A stretch of DNA of 64,000 bases from Alnus glutinosa (lineage: Eukaryota; Streptophyta; Magnoliopsida; Fagales; Betulaceae), in NCBI RefSeq assembly GCF_958979055.1, contig NC_084887.1:27767544-27831543 (forward strand), read 5' to 3'. The first letter of the stretch is position 1, and the number at the start of each line of letters is the position of its first letter. The notes beneath the pieces were generated by a model, which was given only the letters and a program-made list of their open reading frames with translations, had not been told where the DNA came from and made no database searches. Both the position numbers and the translations under genes were made by a program. Shown piece by piece: positions 36,701-49,226 of this stretch.

Positions 36701-38166
36701 TGAGAACATGTCATATTGAAATTGCGTAGATTTGATAAAGAAACTAAGTTTTGAATGATTTCAAAGTGTTGGGTAAAATGCTGGATTTGTTTAGTTTTAA
36801 AAGGACGTAATTTAACAACTGCATGATTTCAGCGTGACACAGTAGGAAATATATACTGGTCAAGCACGGAACATTGAGCATGTAGTATAGAGCATACATA
36901 TCAGAGTAACAGTATCAGCAGAGTAACAGTATCAGCACATTGAGGCAATATCAGCAACACATTGAGGCATGCATAGCATATATAGCATTGTTTTGTGAGA
37001 GATGTTTTTATGTTATGAGTAGTTTTGCTAGACGTATTGGTATGCATAAGAGTCTTCATGAAAAGATCTTATGTATATTTCTATCGGATAGTCATGTGTT
37101 AATATCATACATTGAACTTGAAAGTACATGGATACATGACTACCCAGGTGCGAGTAATGGCATGTCTATAAGTAGGAAGGTTGACTGTTCTTGTTCTTCA
37201 GGAAAGACGTGTTAGCATGATTGAGTTTAACTCTAGTGCTCTCATGATCTACTGACGTCAAGGCACAAAGCTGGAATACGATTAGAGATGGTGTTGCGAG
37301 TGTTTTGTTGAAGGATGTTATCCTAGTACGGAAAAGTAAGATGCCATGTTCTTTACTTAAGACTTATGTGTATACGTGATATCTGTGATGGAGTGATCGT
37401 GTGCACATATGTCCAAGCGACCGGTGAAAAGTATTATTATAGAGGGGTCTATATGTAGAAACTTCCAAGGAGGGATGTCTGGAACTTCTACATATTTTCA
37501 CAGCTATATAGTATGTTTTAAATGATTTCTGAATAGTCGGTGTTTGCTACATTAGCTGTTGGTGAATTGTGGCTAATATAGTGCTCGCACGACTAAAATA
37601 ATATAAAGGTTGGTTCTTTGTGAAAACTCAGTTAGTCTTATACCACTGAGGTCTTAGTATGAGGTATACTAAGGCGGTGAACTCATTATTTCACCTATGC
37701 GGATGTGGATACCACCACAACCGTGTAGATGATGTTTCTTTGGCTGCAGGTACTTCGGTATAGTCGATGGGTCGGTAGCAGTGTGCTTGGGATATTATGA
37801 CTGAAGCTCGCCGCGACAGTTGTAATTGTCGGACCATGGGTTGTCCACTATTTTATAGGTTTGGTATGGCTTGTGACGTTTGTGTCACTTATTATTTGTT
37901 AAGCCATTATTGTTATAGTGTTAATAAGACTCAAACAGATAGATGTTAAATGGCTCTTTGTTGTAATTAATTTGTGATAGATGTATAAGTTGTAATTTCC
38001 GCTATTCAGATTTATGTTTTCCGCTGCATAGATAGATGTATGTTATACTCTGATTATCAGGTACATGTTATGGGGCATGTGCCATATGTTGGCTGAGCGA
38101 CACGTAGTCGTGCCACTGCGATGACTCGTTTTACGTTTTATAAAAAAAAAAAAACGAGTCGTCACA
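33794..38166. mobile_element. 4.4-kb LTR-like insertion (solo LTR or non-coding retroelement)
   Basis: TGTGAAGACC at the left, GAGTCGTCACA at the right, flanked by a 5-bp TSD CAAGG (33789-33793 and 38167-38171). The paralogous site near 56925 is empty. No protein domain found in either strand; a pyrimidine-rich stretch lies at 33985-34100 and GA-rich at 34120-34250. TG...CA ends and TSD fit an LTR; 4.4 kb is long but known for some Ty3/gypsy lineages. A non-coding retroelement (LARD-like) is the alternative, but I saw no internal LTR pair. Confidence 0.6.
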
Positions 38167-38171
38167 CAAGG

Positions 38172-38453
38172 TTCATGAGGAATTCATCTCATAAGCAAGT
38201 TTCTCGGTGTGAAAATACAAAAGCATACACCATAAAAATGACTATCACTAAATGACATGGTCTATTGCTGTTCTATTACTAAACATGAATGATCTATTCT
38301 TAGAAAGCTCAACAGTAGCATAAGTTGAAATGCAAGAGTGAGGCACACACTAGCAAGAATATGCTTATAATTCATTTCATTATGATGTTTGCATAAAAAA
38401 GTTCAATCATATCACGTCTTCTTAAACTAAACCCAGTAAGAAGACAAACAAAT
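38172..38453. other. GH81-2 3' flank
   Basis: Non-coding; matches 10930-11208, 48950-49226 and 56930-57209, so it was duplicated along with the GH81 genes and probably holds the 3' UTR and polyadenylation signals. Confidence 0.7.
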
Positions 38454-40625
38454 TCAGTGACAATAATGAACAAACCAGCCGTGCTTTCTTCCTCCCTCGA
38501 ATACCTCTACCTCTTCATCACCTCTGCTGTGAATCCACCATAAGAGATTAGTGAGAGAGTTCCCATCATCAAAACCATTCAAGTTCCTGGTCTTCTCCAA
38601 AGCACCTTCTTTGTCATAAATCCCTTCCAAGGCATAGACAAATCCCTTCCATCCTTCTCCAACTCCCTCTCTTTGCAAAGCAGGAAAGGTCCACTTCACA
38701 AGGTCCCTCACGAAAACAACATCAGAGAACAAGACCTCAGTGATTGGCGATATGGGAAGCGCCTGAATTCCAAGCCTACACTCTCTCCATTCGGGTGGAG
38801 CAAACCATAGTCCACTGTCCCTCTTGTTAGCCCACAATACACCCACCACCTTGTTCTCTCTAGTGAAAACTTCCTCATACATATTATCTTTCTCCCTCAC
38901 ATGCCACCATGTTTGAGCAGCCTGAATTTCCAATGCTGCAAGCATTGATCCAATGGCAACAAGATGTGTGTCTCCATAGGCCAACCCCATCAAAGCTGCT
39001 GAATAATAACCATTCACTGCCTCGCTTGTGCTCTCTTGATTCCGCCCATCAGCAAATTCTGTTAGCCCTCCAGCCCAAGAATGCAATTTATACAAGTCAA
39101 AGCACCTCAGACGCGTATAATTTGAATTTGATCTCCTACCCAAGTTCATAAAATCGGCCATAAGTGAATAAGCTTGAGGCCTATACTTTCTCCCCCACAC
39201 CGGGTCAATCTTGGCAAGCACTGAAATCGCATAAAGAAAGTAACCCAAATGATAATGGTGATCATTATAAAGACCAAAACCAAAATCAGCCCCAGAATCC
39301 AATGCCCCTTGCTTAGTGACAATTCCACCCCACTTAGCATCATACATAAAACCATTCCCACTAAAGGTTCCATCCAACCATGGCTCAATTGTGTCTTTCA
39401 GGAACTTCCTTATCTTAGGAATCACCTCAAAAAAATCCACCTCCTCTGCTATCAATGCCAACCTTGCCGCTCTTGCAATCAATTTCCCATAAAAATAAGA
39501 CGAATTGGTTGTTACCTTCGTCGAATTCAAAGCCTCAACATCCGCAGAAAGCGCAGAGATAATCTCAACATATGATTCTTCTTTTATACCTCTAATTGAA
39601 TGCCAATTTACAGGCACTGGGGCTGGTTTCAATCCCCACGAATCTCCGACAACACCAACAAGCTCACCATCAATACTCTTATACTTAAAATCCTCCAAGA
39701 CGGTAACTTTAGAATCATCACTGTCTAGTAGCCGAAGATGAAAAGGGTGAGCTAACATGAGCAAATCCCCCCACCCTTTCTTCTCCCATTTGTATTCCAA
39801 GAAAAATGGCTTAGTGAATACAGCATCACCGGAAACCGGGTAACAAGAACTGAACCGGTCGAGGATTGCCTCATGTCTTGGATCAGAGTCCGGCAACGCT
39901 GCAATCCGAATTATGCCCGAAAACCCATTCGAAGTGATCAAAGATAGGCTTTGTGAGAGACTGATCGGTGAGGACGTGTATATGAGCCATGTCTGGTCGT
40001 TGTTGAGCTTGACGGTGTACTTGGTGAGAGCAGTGTTTGATGAAAATGAGAGAATGGCGTGGATGGTTGATATCGAAATGGCAGTGCTGTCGGAGACGGA
40101 ACAAGTCAGAAATGGGCTTCCCCGGACGAGGAAGAACCTCAGGTTGGAAGATGGAAAGTCCAGGGTGACACTGAGATCACTGGAGGAGGAGATAATGTGC
40201 GTTTTTTGAGCATCTGGGTGGGAGTTTTCTGAGGCGTAGATGGTGAGGTCAGGGTTGAAAACCTGGTAGATGAAAGCTGAGGTGAAGAAGCGAGATGGGT
40301 AGGAGAGGGAAAGAGAGGAGAGGGAGGATTTAATGAGGTAGGGGTGGATGTACTCAGGCTGGTCACCATTTTTTAGGGTGAAGTTTTGGAAGAAAGAGTT
40401 TGTGGGGAGTGGGGTGGAGAGGAGTGCAGGGGAGAAGAAAAGGGAGGGATCAGGGAGGACTGTGGACTGGATTTGGGGGAAGAGGAATGGTCTGAGAGGT
40501 TGGATTTGTGGTGGTGGTGGTTCTGGCATGATTGGGGTTTCAAGTGGCGGTGGGGGTGGTGGAGGTGAAGGTTTGCGACGTTTTTTGAGTAAGGTTCTGA
40601 CTTTTCGCTTGAGTTTTTTCAACAT
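38454..40625 (-). CDS. GH81-2, endo-1,3-beta-glucanase (intact)
   Basis: Intronless, 723 residues from the ATG at 40625 (MLKKLKRKVRTLLKK), the start shared with GH81-3. GH81 enzymes cut internal beta-1,3-glucan bonds by inversion; the soybean relative binds beta-glucan elicitors. Layout: basic then proline-rich N-terminus (1-55) without a signal peptide, N-terminal beta-sandwich (about 60-300), (alpha/alpha)6 catalytic domain (about 330-723). Predicted catalytic acid Asp455 in YNDHHYHLGY, and Glu531 and Glu535 in NQESTSEA; the 76- and 4-residue spacings equal those I recall for the characterised bacterial GH81 (Asp466, Glu542, Glu546). An upstream in-frame ATG at 40676 would add 17 hydrophobic residues; less likely because the other copies lack it. 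Together with GH81-3 it is one of two apparently functional copies. Confidence 0.95.
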   Translation of the reverse strand: MLKKLKRKVRTLLKKRRKPSPPPPPPPLETPIMPEPPPPQIQPLRPFLFPQIQSTVLPDPSLFFSPALLSTPLPTNSFFQNFTLKNGDQPEYIHPYLIKSSLSSLSLSYPSRFFTSAFIYQVFNPDLTIYASENSHPDAQKTHIISSSSDLSVTLDFPSSNLRFFLVRGSPFLTCSVSDSTAISISTIHAILSFSSNTALTKYTVKLNNDQTWLIYTSSPISLSQSLSLITSNGFSGIIRIAALPDSDPRHEAILDRFSSCYPVSGDAVFTKPFFLEYKWEKKGWGDLLMLAHPFHLRLLDSDDSKVTVLEDFKYKSIDGELVGVVGDSWGLKPAPVPVNWHSIRGIKEESYVEIISALSADVEALNSTKVTTNSSYFYGKLIARAARLALIAEEVDFFEVIPKIRKFLKDTIEPWLDGTFSGNGFMYDAKWGGIVTKQGALDSGADFGFGLYNDHHYHLGYFLYAISVLAKIDPVWGRKYRPQAYSLMADFMNLGRRSNSNYTRLRCFDLYKLHSWAGGLTEFADGRNQESTSEAVNGYYSAALMGLAYGDTHLVAIGSMLAALEIQAAQTWWHVREKDNMYEEVFTRENKVVGVLWANKRDSGLWFAPPEWRECRLGIQALPISPITEVLFSDVVFVRDLVKWTFPALQREGVGEGWKGFVYALEGIYDKEGALEKTRNLNGFDDGNSLTNLLWWIHSRGDEEVEVFEGGRKHGWFVHYCH

Positions 40626-41157
40626 TGTGAGGAAGTATATATATGACTTCAATAATATGTTGGCCAGAATGGACAAAAGTTTTAGGAGGTGGAGATGGAT
40701 TGGTTGTTGGTTTGGGTTTGGTGGGTTGAAAGTTGGAGGAAATAGAGGGAGAAGAGATAGATGAGTATGTTTTGTGAAGGTATTATTGACACAAATTCAG
40801 GAGCATGAAAGGAGGGAGCTAGGGTGTTGGCTGTTGGGGTGCCGGGGCTTGACTTGGCTTAATGGTTTTGTGGAAGGAATGGGGGGAATGGTGGATAATA
40901 TATGAGAGGAAGAAGAAGAAGGTTGAATTGGAAGTGAAGTTGAGAAACATCCGGAAGTTTAGAAGGTTATGGGGATGGTATGGATATGGCTTCGATGCTG
41001 TAAAGGAAATTACAAAAGAGATCAATGAACGTGTAAAGGAAGGTATATCAAAGTGGGATGGATTTGGCTTGCAGCACCTATGGGAATATGTGAAAAGCTT
41101 AAGTTATGTAAATGAATGTGTGAAGCAAGGTATATCAAAGTGGGGATTCAGCACGCT

Positions 41158-41160
<3 letters not shown>

Positions 41161-41245
<85 letters not shown>
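41161..41245. repeat. (TA)n tract
   Basis: About 42 uninterrupted TA units upstream of GH81-2; absent upstream of GH81-1 and GH81-3. Confidence 0.95.
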
Positions 41246-41249
<4 letters not shown>

Positions 41250-42557
41250 GTGCTAAAAAATCTTTTTTAGCATATTAATTTCAATTCATGCATATTAATT
41301 GAACAGTAATTGTTGGCTTATTGAATCGACACCTATTGGAGAAAGTTTGCGATCGATCAAGTCACTAGTTCTTTACTACTATTTATCTCATGATCATTCA
41401 CAAAACGATTATCACATTAATTTAAGGAGCCTTCTTGTCAACTAAATTAACAAAAATGAAGCAGTTGCCTCAAAATGGAGAAAATATTGCAGCATACTTA
41501 TTTGTAGCTTCTTCATGCTCTTGAAGCCAAAATGACCACAAAATATATGTATATATTGTGTTGGGTTATGGGCGGATAAGCCCACATGGCCTAGAAACCA
41601 AGCCCATTTAATTCGAATATTGACACATGGACTTATGAGTACCAACGCCCATAGAAATGAAATTCATTCCCAAGACATTAAGGTTTGGCAACAGAGTGAA
41701 ATAATTATTCCACTTGGGTTTTTTCTAAAACCCACCCACCCACCTAAAAACCCGGATTTTGACCCGAATTTTGAGTCCACTCAAGGCTGTCTTTCAGATT
41801 AAAGGTGGGACCCACGCGCAGGAAAAGTTGACTAAAAAAAATGCGTGGATCCCACATTTAAATAATAAAATATTAATAATTTAAATAAAAAAAAATAAAA
41901 GAAATTAAAAAAAAAAAAGGGGGGAGGCCGCGCTACTGGCGGCCACCCCCATTGCCTGGGGGTGGCTGCCCGTTGCTTCATTTTTTATTTTATTTTTTAT
42001 TTTTAATTTTGATTTCAATTATTTTTTTTTAAAAAAAAATTATTTATTTATTTTAATTAAATAATCAATATATAATAAATTATTATTATTTAAATTATTA
42101 TTTCACACAACATTTCAAAATACCAATCATTATACACAACTTTTTAAACTTCCAATCATTTCTTATCATTAAAATATAATATTTTTCAATTTCAAAATTC
42201 AACACCCAAACACAATTTTTTACCTCGATATTTGTAAATAGAATTAAAATTCAATTCTATTTCTCAAAATTCAATACCCAAACACACCAGTACAAGAAAA
42301 AAATATAAATTCTCGAAGATTAGATTTTAATGCCACAGTTTTGCGTTTAAATTGTTGAAGATTAGATTAAATTCTTGAAGCCAAAATGACAAAAAAGAAA
42401 AAGAAAAAAGGATCGTCTTTTCACTTGGCATTGAATCATTCAAATGACATCGATTTGCATTATCTCATTGCCTCACTAATTATAAATTATATGAGCATCT
42501 GATTCTTTTGAGTTGGTGAAGTATGATTAATTTGAAGATTAGTTGAGTGGGAAAAAA

Positions 42558-42562
<5 letters not shown>

Positions 42563-42617
<55 letters not shown>
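42563..42617. repeat. (TA)n tract
   Basis: About 27 TA units between GH81-2 and the CC-B 3' flank. Confidence 0.95.
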
Positions 42618-42620
<3 letters not shown>

Positions 42621-42944
42621 TCCATTATCTCAATTATAGGTCCCAGATTAATTATATGCTATAAAATGTGAAGAAATAGACCGACCAACAGCACATGCAC
42701 TATGTCTAACCAAAAAAGAAATGTGAAATGTGATTTCAATAAGCCTAATTAATTTAAGAGCATTGCACTTTGGAATCATCTATGACTTAGCTCCCAATTA
42801 AGCCACGCCAGGGAACCCTAATGATTGCTGGAAGAAGCTGAATATATATATAGATCGAAGGCCATGAACTCTTGAACTAATACTACTTCACAAGCTGTAT
42901 CTGCCATTCAGTCCTTTTGTATTTAATCTGTGTGGGAGTGTGTT

Positions 42945-45845
42945 TCATCCTCCGTACTCTTTGTCTAAGATACCAAAAAATAGTATAGTATTATATGAGT
43001 AGCATAAATTTCTGCTGATTTTCAGATCGGCCACCAGAGTAATAAGGAGGTTTGAGATGAACATCAACAATATATTCAGAAGAAGCAGATCCTCTCTCGG
43101 ATGTGCTTCTTCCAAACCGATTCCTGGCTCTAGGTTGATGCTTTCAACCCTCCTCCACAATCCGTTCAATCTTTCCAGCTCCATTTCTTTTATATGAATG
43201 TCACTAAACAGGCTTTCTGCTTGTGCCTACAAGCAAAACAGATAATATTGAATGAACTCTCTCCTCAGTAATATAGATACAGCCTCAAGTAACTGTAAAG
43301 TATAATAAGAAGCATAAACCTAACCTGTTTTGCTAGTTGCTCAATTAGGCTGTGAAGCTGTTTATCCAATATCTTCTCTCTCTGAGCTGCACAATAGATA
43401 TTTGCTTAAAGTCAAAATGCATCTATAAGCTGCTACCTTGAAAGTGTGTTATACTCTTGATAGGACAAATACATGAATTTTCAACTATTAAATCTCATGA
43501 AAACTAAGCAAAAAGTCTACTTGCATAGTTTTTATAGCACTATAAAAGGCGTAAAAGGCAAAATAAGTTGAAAGAAAAAAAACATTATTACTAGGTATGC
43601 CCCTGTAGGTTGCTGCATGCAGGAGATTACTGCATGTCCAAAATTCTTAGGTCCACAAGCCCATCAATCATAAATATGCTTCCCTTTGAATTCTTCCATC
43701 TAAAAGTTTACAACCATACCTCAAATACTCAGAATTGACATCATTGACTACCTTTCTAGAATTAGATCTCCCAAGCAGCACATGTTCACAATTTACAACC
43801 AAGATTTTCCAAATGTGCCTAGTCATTTTAAGCCAATGTACTTGTGGTAAGGTCCATGAACTGACTTCAATCAGATAGAGTTTGCAGATGAGAAAAAATA
43901 AAAAGCCCAATTTCAACTTTTTACCAAGAGCAAAAGTAAGACCAAAATAAAAACATAAATAATTAAAATTAACGCACACAAATTGGGGATACTAACAAGA
44001 AACTATTTAGTGTCTTCAGATTTATTACGTCTTCCATTTTACCCTTACTATTTTTTTCATTTGACACTGCTCCACATCCAATAAAGGATCTAGCTTCAAT
44101 CTCAAGATAACATTTTCTACAATCAACCCAAGAAATTCGTAACGAATTAAACAAGGAGATATTGCAGAAGGATCATAATACAATCCAAGTCAGAACTGAA
44201 CCTCATTGCTAATAGATCACAAATTAGAAGTCTAGGCATTATAGGAAGATGAACACAATACTAAAAAAAATTATCAATGTAAGATACCTGGGGTAGGCTG
44301 CTTCAACGCCTTATCCTGAACTTGAGCCCATCTTTTCTCCAAATCTTGAACTACCCCTTCTGTTGAACTCTGAGAGGATTGAACAATATATAAGTGAAAA
44401 TAACAAAAATTCAATTTTTACAAATAAAAACTAGAAAATAAAAAACTAAAAGGAAATTAAGGACGCAATGGACCAATTCTTTTTTCTTGTTTTCTAACTT
44501 CTCCAGTATAGCAGAGTTTGACTCTTCTGAATCAGGTCCACCTTCCACAACCAACTTGGATTTAACAACTGAATCACTGAATCTTCCAGATTGGCTGGCA
44601 ACCAAAGCAGCTTCTCTACTTTCCAGCTCCGCTCTAAGATTTTTTGTAGTCTCATTCAATTCCTGTAAGCATCAATCAATTAGATACACACTTTAAATGA
44701 TACCTTTAACTTTGGGAAAATAATCAGGGTACATAGTCTGGATTCTACATAACCTAAAATATCAGCTTGTAAGCATAGTCAAACAAAGTATTATGGATAA
44801 TAAAATTCACCGCAACAGATTTCTTTTGATAATAAAATGCTGATATATGATCACTTGCATGAGAAACTCCTAAAAGATAATTATAAGCACAATGGGATGT
44901 GCTCTTAAGACAATAATACAAATATGAACTAGAGCAACATTAGAAATAAGTTTAGAATCTTATAACTCACCTCTAATTTCCTCTGAAGGAGGACTGCCTC
45001 CTGCATTTTCTCCTTTATTTTATTCTCACAATTGGATATAGCCTTTTCATACGCAGCATTTTCCTCCTGCAGAGTCACCTCTCTCAGTTGGGCCTGCATA
45101 TCATATATGGTTCCGACTATCAATTTGGAAAATGAAAACATCATCAATTGACATCCAACTTGATCCGCCTCTGGACCGAAATTCATCCAAAGCAGTTACT
45201 ACATGTAATATCTTTTTCGATTCTCGTGCAAATTTCTTACATCGCATATTAAGCCACTATCTCCTTCTACCATTAGCAAACAACAAAAATTTGTTTTCAT
45301 TTCAAGTACACAGAGACCAAAAAATCCATTGCTTCAACTAAAGATAAGCAGTTCACATACACTCGTCCACAAGAATTACAATCAAAATTCGAAGACCCAC
45401 ATAATCATACTCCTGAAATAAAAACAAAATCCAAAGACCCACATGCTAAATCCCAGAATTCAAACAAAAATGCACCAAAATAGCATTTGACAGAAAAATG
45501 GAAACCAAGCTCAAAGACCCAGATGAGAAAATCCCAAAGAAGTTGGAAGCAAACCTGCTCGCGTGTGGCCGAGTGAGAGTTGAGTTGGAGGGCGAGAGCG
45601 GCGTTGGAAGCGAGGGAGTGGGCATGGAGATGAGGGAGGCGTTGGGAGATGTCAGGGGGAGGCAATCTCAGCCGTAGATCCTGGATCGCACGGCTCAGAG
45701 AAGCCGCTTTCTGGTCCAGTTCTTGCACGTACTTTTGCTGCTCTGCGGCGAATACTATTGGGATCGAATTGGGGTCGTCTTCTCCGTTGCTTTGTGCCCC
45801 ACCCGCTCCCACTACGTCCGCTGCCCATGCTAGCAAACCAGCCAT
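42945..45845 (-). CDS. Coiled-coil protein gene, copy B (CC-B), altered C-terminus
   Basis: Exons 45555-45845, 44971-45093, 44474-44662, 44288-44369, 43325-43386 and 42945-43226. The first five keep the frame of copy A (exon 5 has an in-frame 3-bp deletion). In exon 6 a 10-bp deletion near 43131, after ...VESINLE, shifts the frame: the conserved Ser-rich tail seen in copy A is replaced by about 46 residues with a hydrophobic run (LLLLNILLMFISNLLITLVA), ending at 42945. Copy C shares the deletion. It may still make a protein with a different tail or be an early pseudogene. Confidence 0.7.
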
Positions 45846-46107
45846 CTCTCTCTCTCTCTCTCTCTGAGAATGGCTGTGATGGAGTTCGGAGAGAGACCGG
45901 TTCGGAGCGGTTCCGGGTTGTTTGGCCTTGGTTTCTTTGCCTACTAAAGCTCAAGGCTTTGGTTAGAGACAGATTGGGCTTCCAATGTGAAGACCCACAT
46001 GGAGGGAAAGTCTTCAATGTATGCGATAGAAAACCTTTGCTTGTCAAAATTCGATTTATTTTTTCAACATCCACAAATTAATGAGGCCTTTTGTTATAAT
46101 ATATAAA

Positions 46108-46950
46108 GAGATAATTGCACCATTAGTTTATGGGGTATGTCATAATTATAAATTATTTTTTATTGTTTAAAACGTTCATAGAAGGTCCTTATGATAAACT
46201 ATAATTACAAATCGATCCTTGAAATCAAATTCAGTTAAAAAATTTGACAGATTCTATTAAATGTCACGTCAACGCCACATCAAACCAATAAGATGGTGAC
46301 ACGTATCCATTTAACTAAAAAAACATAAATTTATTAAAAAATAAATAAATAAACTTATTTAAAAACAAAAAACAAAAACAAAAAAGGGAAGGGATGGTTG
46401 CACGCCACCCTCAGTGGCTGCCAAGGGTGGGGTACGACCACCCCTAGTGGCCTGGGGGTGGCTTTCGGGCCACCCCTAGACCTTCTAGGGGTGGCCCGAT
46501 GGCCATCCCCGGCCTCTGGGGAGGCCGGGACCACCTCCAAAGGTGGCCGGGAGTGGCCCGAAGGCCAACCCCAAGCCACTGGGGGTGGCTACGCACCACT
46601 CCCTCGGCCACTAGGGGTGGCCGCGTGCACCCCTTCCCTTTTTTGTTTTTTTCTCCTTTTTTTTTTAAATTTTTCTTTTTTAAAAAAATAAAAATAAAAA
46701 AGTTTATTTATTTATTTTTTTAATAAATTTATTTATTTATATTCAGATGAACACATGTCGCCATCTTATTGGTTTGATGTAGCACTGACGTTGCATTTAA
46801 TAGAATCTGTCAAATTTTCTAACAGAATTTGACTTCAGATATCAATTTGTAATTATAGTTTACAATAAGAACCTTCCATACATTTTTTCAAACTATAAAG
46901 ATTAATTTGTAATTATGGCATATCACATAAACAAGTGGTGCAATTATCTC
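46108..46950. mobile_element. MULE-type fold-back element, copy d
   Basis: Ends GAGATAATTGCACCATTAG and AAGTGGTGCAATTATCTC with long inverted arms around a GC-rich core (46390-46640) of GGGGTGGCC/GGCCACCCC blocks. The G-box sites of the family are mutated (ACGTAT at 46303, ACACATGT at 46753). TA-rich target, so the TSD is not readable. Confidence 0.75.
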
Positions 46951-47442
46951 TCATATATATGTATAGTAGTCAAGATTTGATGGCATGTAACCATCGTATC
47001 ACCATCGCATTTAATACTTGATTTGATGGCATATAACTATCATATCACCATCGCATTCAATACTTGTTATCATACTATAATTCTAAGATTGTGTTTGAGA
47101 TTGCAATTTTGTAAATAATAAGTGTGATTTTAAACCAAATCGCAAAACATAAATCGTTTGGGAACTGCGTTTAAAAATTTGCGAATTTGCTTTTTCAAAT
47201 CCCAGATAAAATTGTGATTTAAAAAAAAAAAAAAAAAACTCGCAGAATTTTAAAAGTTAATTTGAAATATTGAAAGCTAAATTGCGATTTTGTCAAACAC
47301 TTAACTGTGTTTTTAAAAATTATTTTTTCAAATCGCACATTTTCCATTCGTTATTTTAAATCGCACTTTTTGAAATCACAAATCCAAACAGACCCTAATA
47401 TTATTTGTAACCATAACAAACACATAAAAAGCTTATGGGGCC

Positions 47443-47484
<42 letters not shown>

Positions 47485-49226
47485 GAGCATCGGATCATTT
47501 TTTTTTTTTTTTGACCTATTTTTTAAATTTTTATTATTGGTTTGTTTTTCCTGCACTGTATTGAGTATTTTGTTGGAGAGTTCACCCCTTTCTATTTTAG
47601 ATCCCATGTAACCCTTACGGCCTTACTTGATTAGGACACAATGAAAAATAAAAATAAAAATAAAAAAGAATGACAAAAAGCATATGAAATGTTTTCATTT
47701 TCAAATTTATATCCAACAATGCGATATTAACCATTCACTTTTGTAGTTATTACTCGATGTAGAATTTCGTCTTAAGTGAGATTTCCAATAAGTTTTGAAC
47801 GTTTCCTTGGCTATTGGGTTTTTTTTTCCCTTTTTTTTTTAAAAAAAAAAAAAAAAAATGGTGTCCTTAACAATAATACTACTCTCTTCTAGTCTTTTAT
47901 TTATTGAATATCTAACTTAAGTGTGCATTTATATCCCCGCTTCTGAAAGTTGCAGGGTCAGTGTGAAACCTAGACTAGTAAGGCTTTTAAGTTATGTCAT
48001 ATTGATAGTCTGATTCAATAGATATTGGTAGTTATCTCACTTCCAATAACTTTTAAGAGAACCTTAATATTAATATTAATATTAAAACAGCTAAAAACTT
48101 ATTTTAATTAATCAAATTAATTATTTTGGTTAAAGATTGGATTAGTTGAGCATTCTAGTACATGGTCAAATCTGAGCTTTAATTTTTTTTTAAAAAAGAT
48201 AGCTAAAGGAAAGAAAAGACCAAAAAAAAAGAAAAAAGAAAAAAAAGGGGGGGGGGGGGGCTATTTACCTAAATTTTAACGAAATATTTGTTGAGGCAAT
48301 TAATGTGAATGGAATGAAACTAGCGTACTTATAGCATAAAGACAGAAAACTCTGGAGAGTGGAGAGGGAGGGCAGCCAATGATCGATGATCGATCAGCAG
48401 GCATGCAGAAAAAAGATATGAGTCCGGAGCAACGATGATTACTGGAGTAGTATTATTGTTGAAGAGCCACTTGGAGGTAAGATGGGTATTGTTAGCAGAA
48501 CTGCACTCGTACGCAGATGAGCTCCGAAACTGTAGGGATGTAACGAGGCATGAAGATAAGAGCCCATCTCTACTCTCTAGTCTTCATCAACGGTCCTAGG
48601 CTCTTAACCACTAGAGCTTTCTTGTCAGTACGTTGTCAAGCCCCTTTTCTCCTCTGCATGCCATTCCAACCAACAACAAGTATATTCTAACACCTCCAGC
48701 AACAATTTTTACCGAGCTTCAGCTATAATCTATGGAAGAATTATGTAGAATCTAGCTTTTACCTTGGGGCATGATTCCCATGAGGCAATAACAGGAAAAG
48801 GAGCACTAGTTTTGCACTCTGCCATCATTGACTTGGAAATTAGGTACTCTGCTGTGCTAAGGAATGCATGGCCGTTGACACTACGCAGGGCTCATTTATG
48901 ATCACATAAGGCAGTTAAAACTTACATTAATGTCAAGCCCAAAGTTCATGAGGAATTCATCTCATAAGCAAGTTTCTCAGTCTGAAAATACAAAAGCATA
49001 CCCTACAGAAATGACTATCACTAAATAACTTGTTCTATTACTGTTCTATTACTAAACCTGAATGATCTGTTGTTATAAAGCTCAACAGTAGCATCAGTTG
49101 AAATGCAAGAGCGAGGCACACGCTAGCAAGAATATGCTTATAATTCATTTCATTATGATGTTTGTATAAAAAAGTTCAATCATATCATGTCTTATTCAAA
49201 TAAACCCATTTAGAAGACAAACAAAT
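46951..49226. other. Intergenic block CC-B to GH81-3
   Basis: No gene seen. Matches 4840-5760 then 9452-11208 of unit A, and shows the empty site of the two retroposons at about 47925 (TATCTAACTTAAGTGTGC). Contains poly(T) at 47446-47476, poly(A)/poly(T) at 47828-47858 and a 14-G run at 48247-48260. Confidence 0.7.

Larger units (their letters stand above)
40626..42944. other. Intergenic region between CC-B and GH81-2
   Basis: No gene supported. TATATATA at 40636-40643 lies shortly upstream of the GH81-2 start. Then GH81 upstream sequence to about 41160, a (TA)n tract, an AT-rich part with a GC-rich inverted core (GGCGGCCACCCCC and GGGGGTGGCTGCC, 41930-41975), a second (TA)n tract, and from about 42830 the CC 3' flank. 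In unit C, the equivalent of about 40502-42830 is deleted. Confidence 0.6.

Noticed and set aside
38909-40568. Plus-strand open frames antisense to GH81-2, with counterparts on GH81-1, -3 and -4
   Set aside because: They recur only because the GH81 sense frame is conserved; they have no domain of their own.
46398-46723. GC-rich open frames with Gly/Pro/Trp repeats in fold-back element d
   Set aside because: They arise from the inverted GGGGTGGCC core, with equivalent frames on both strands.
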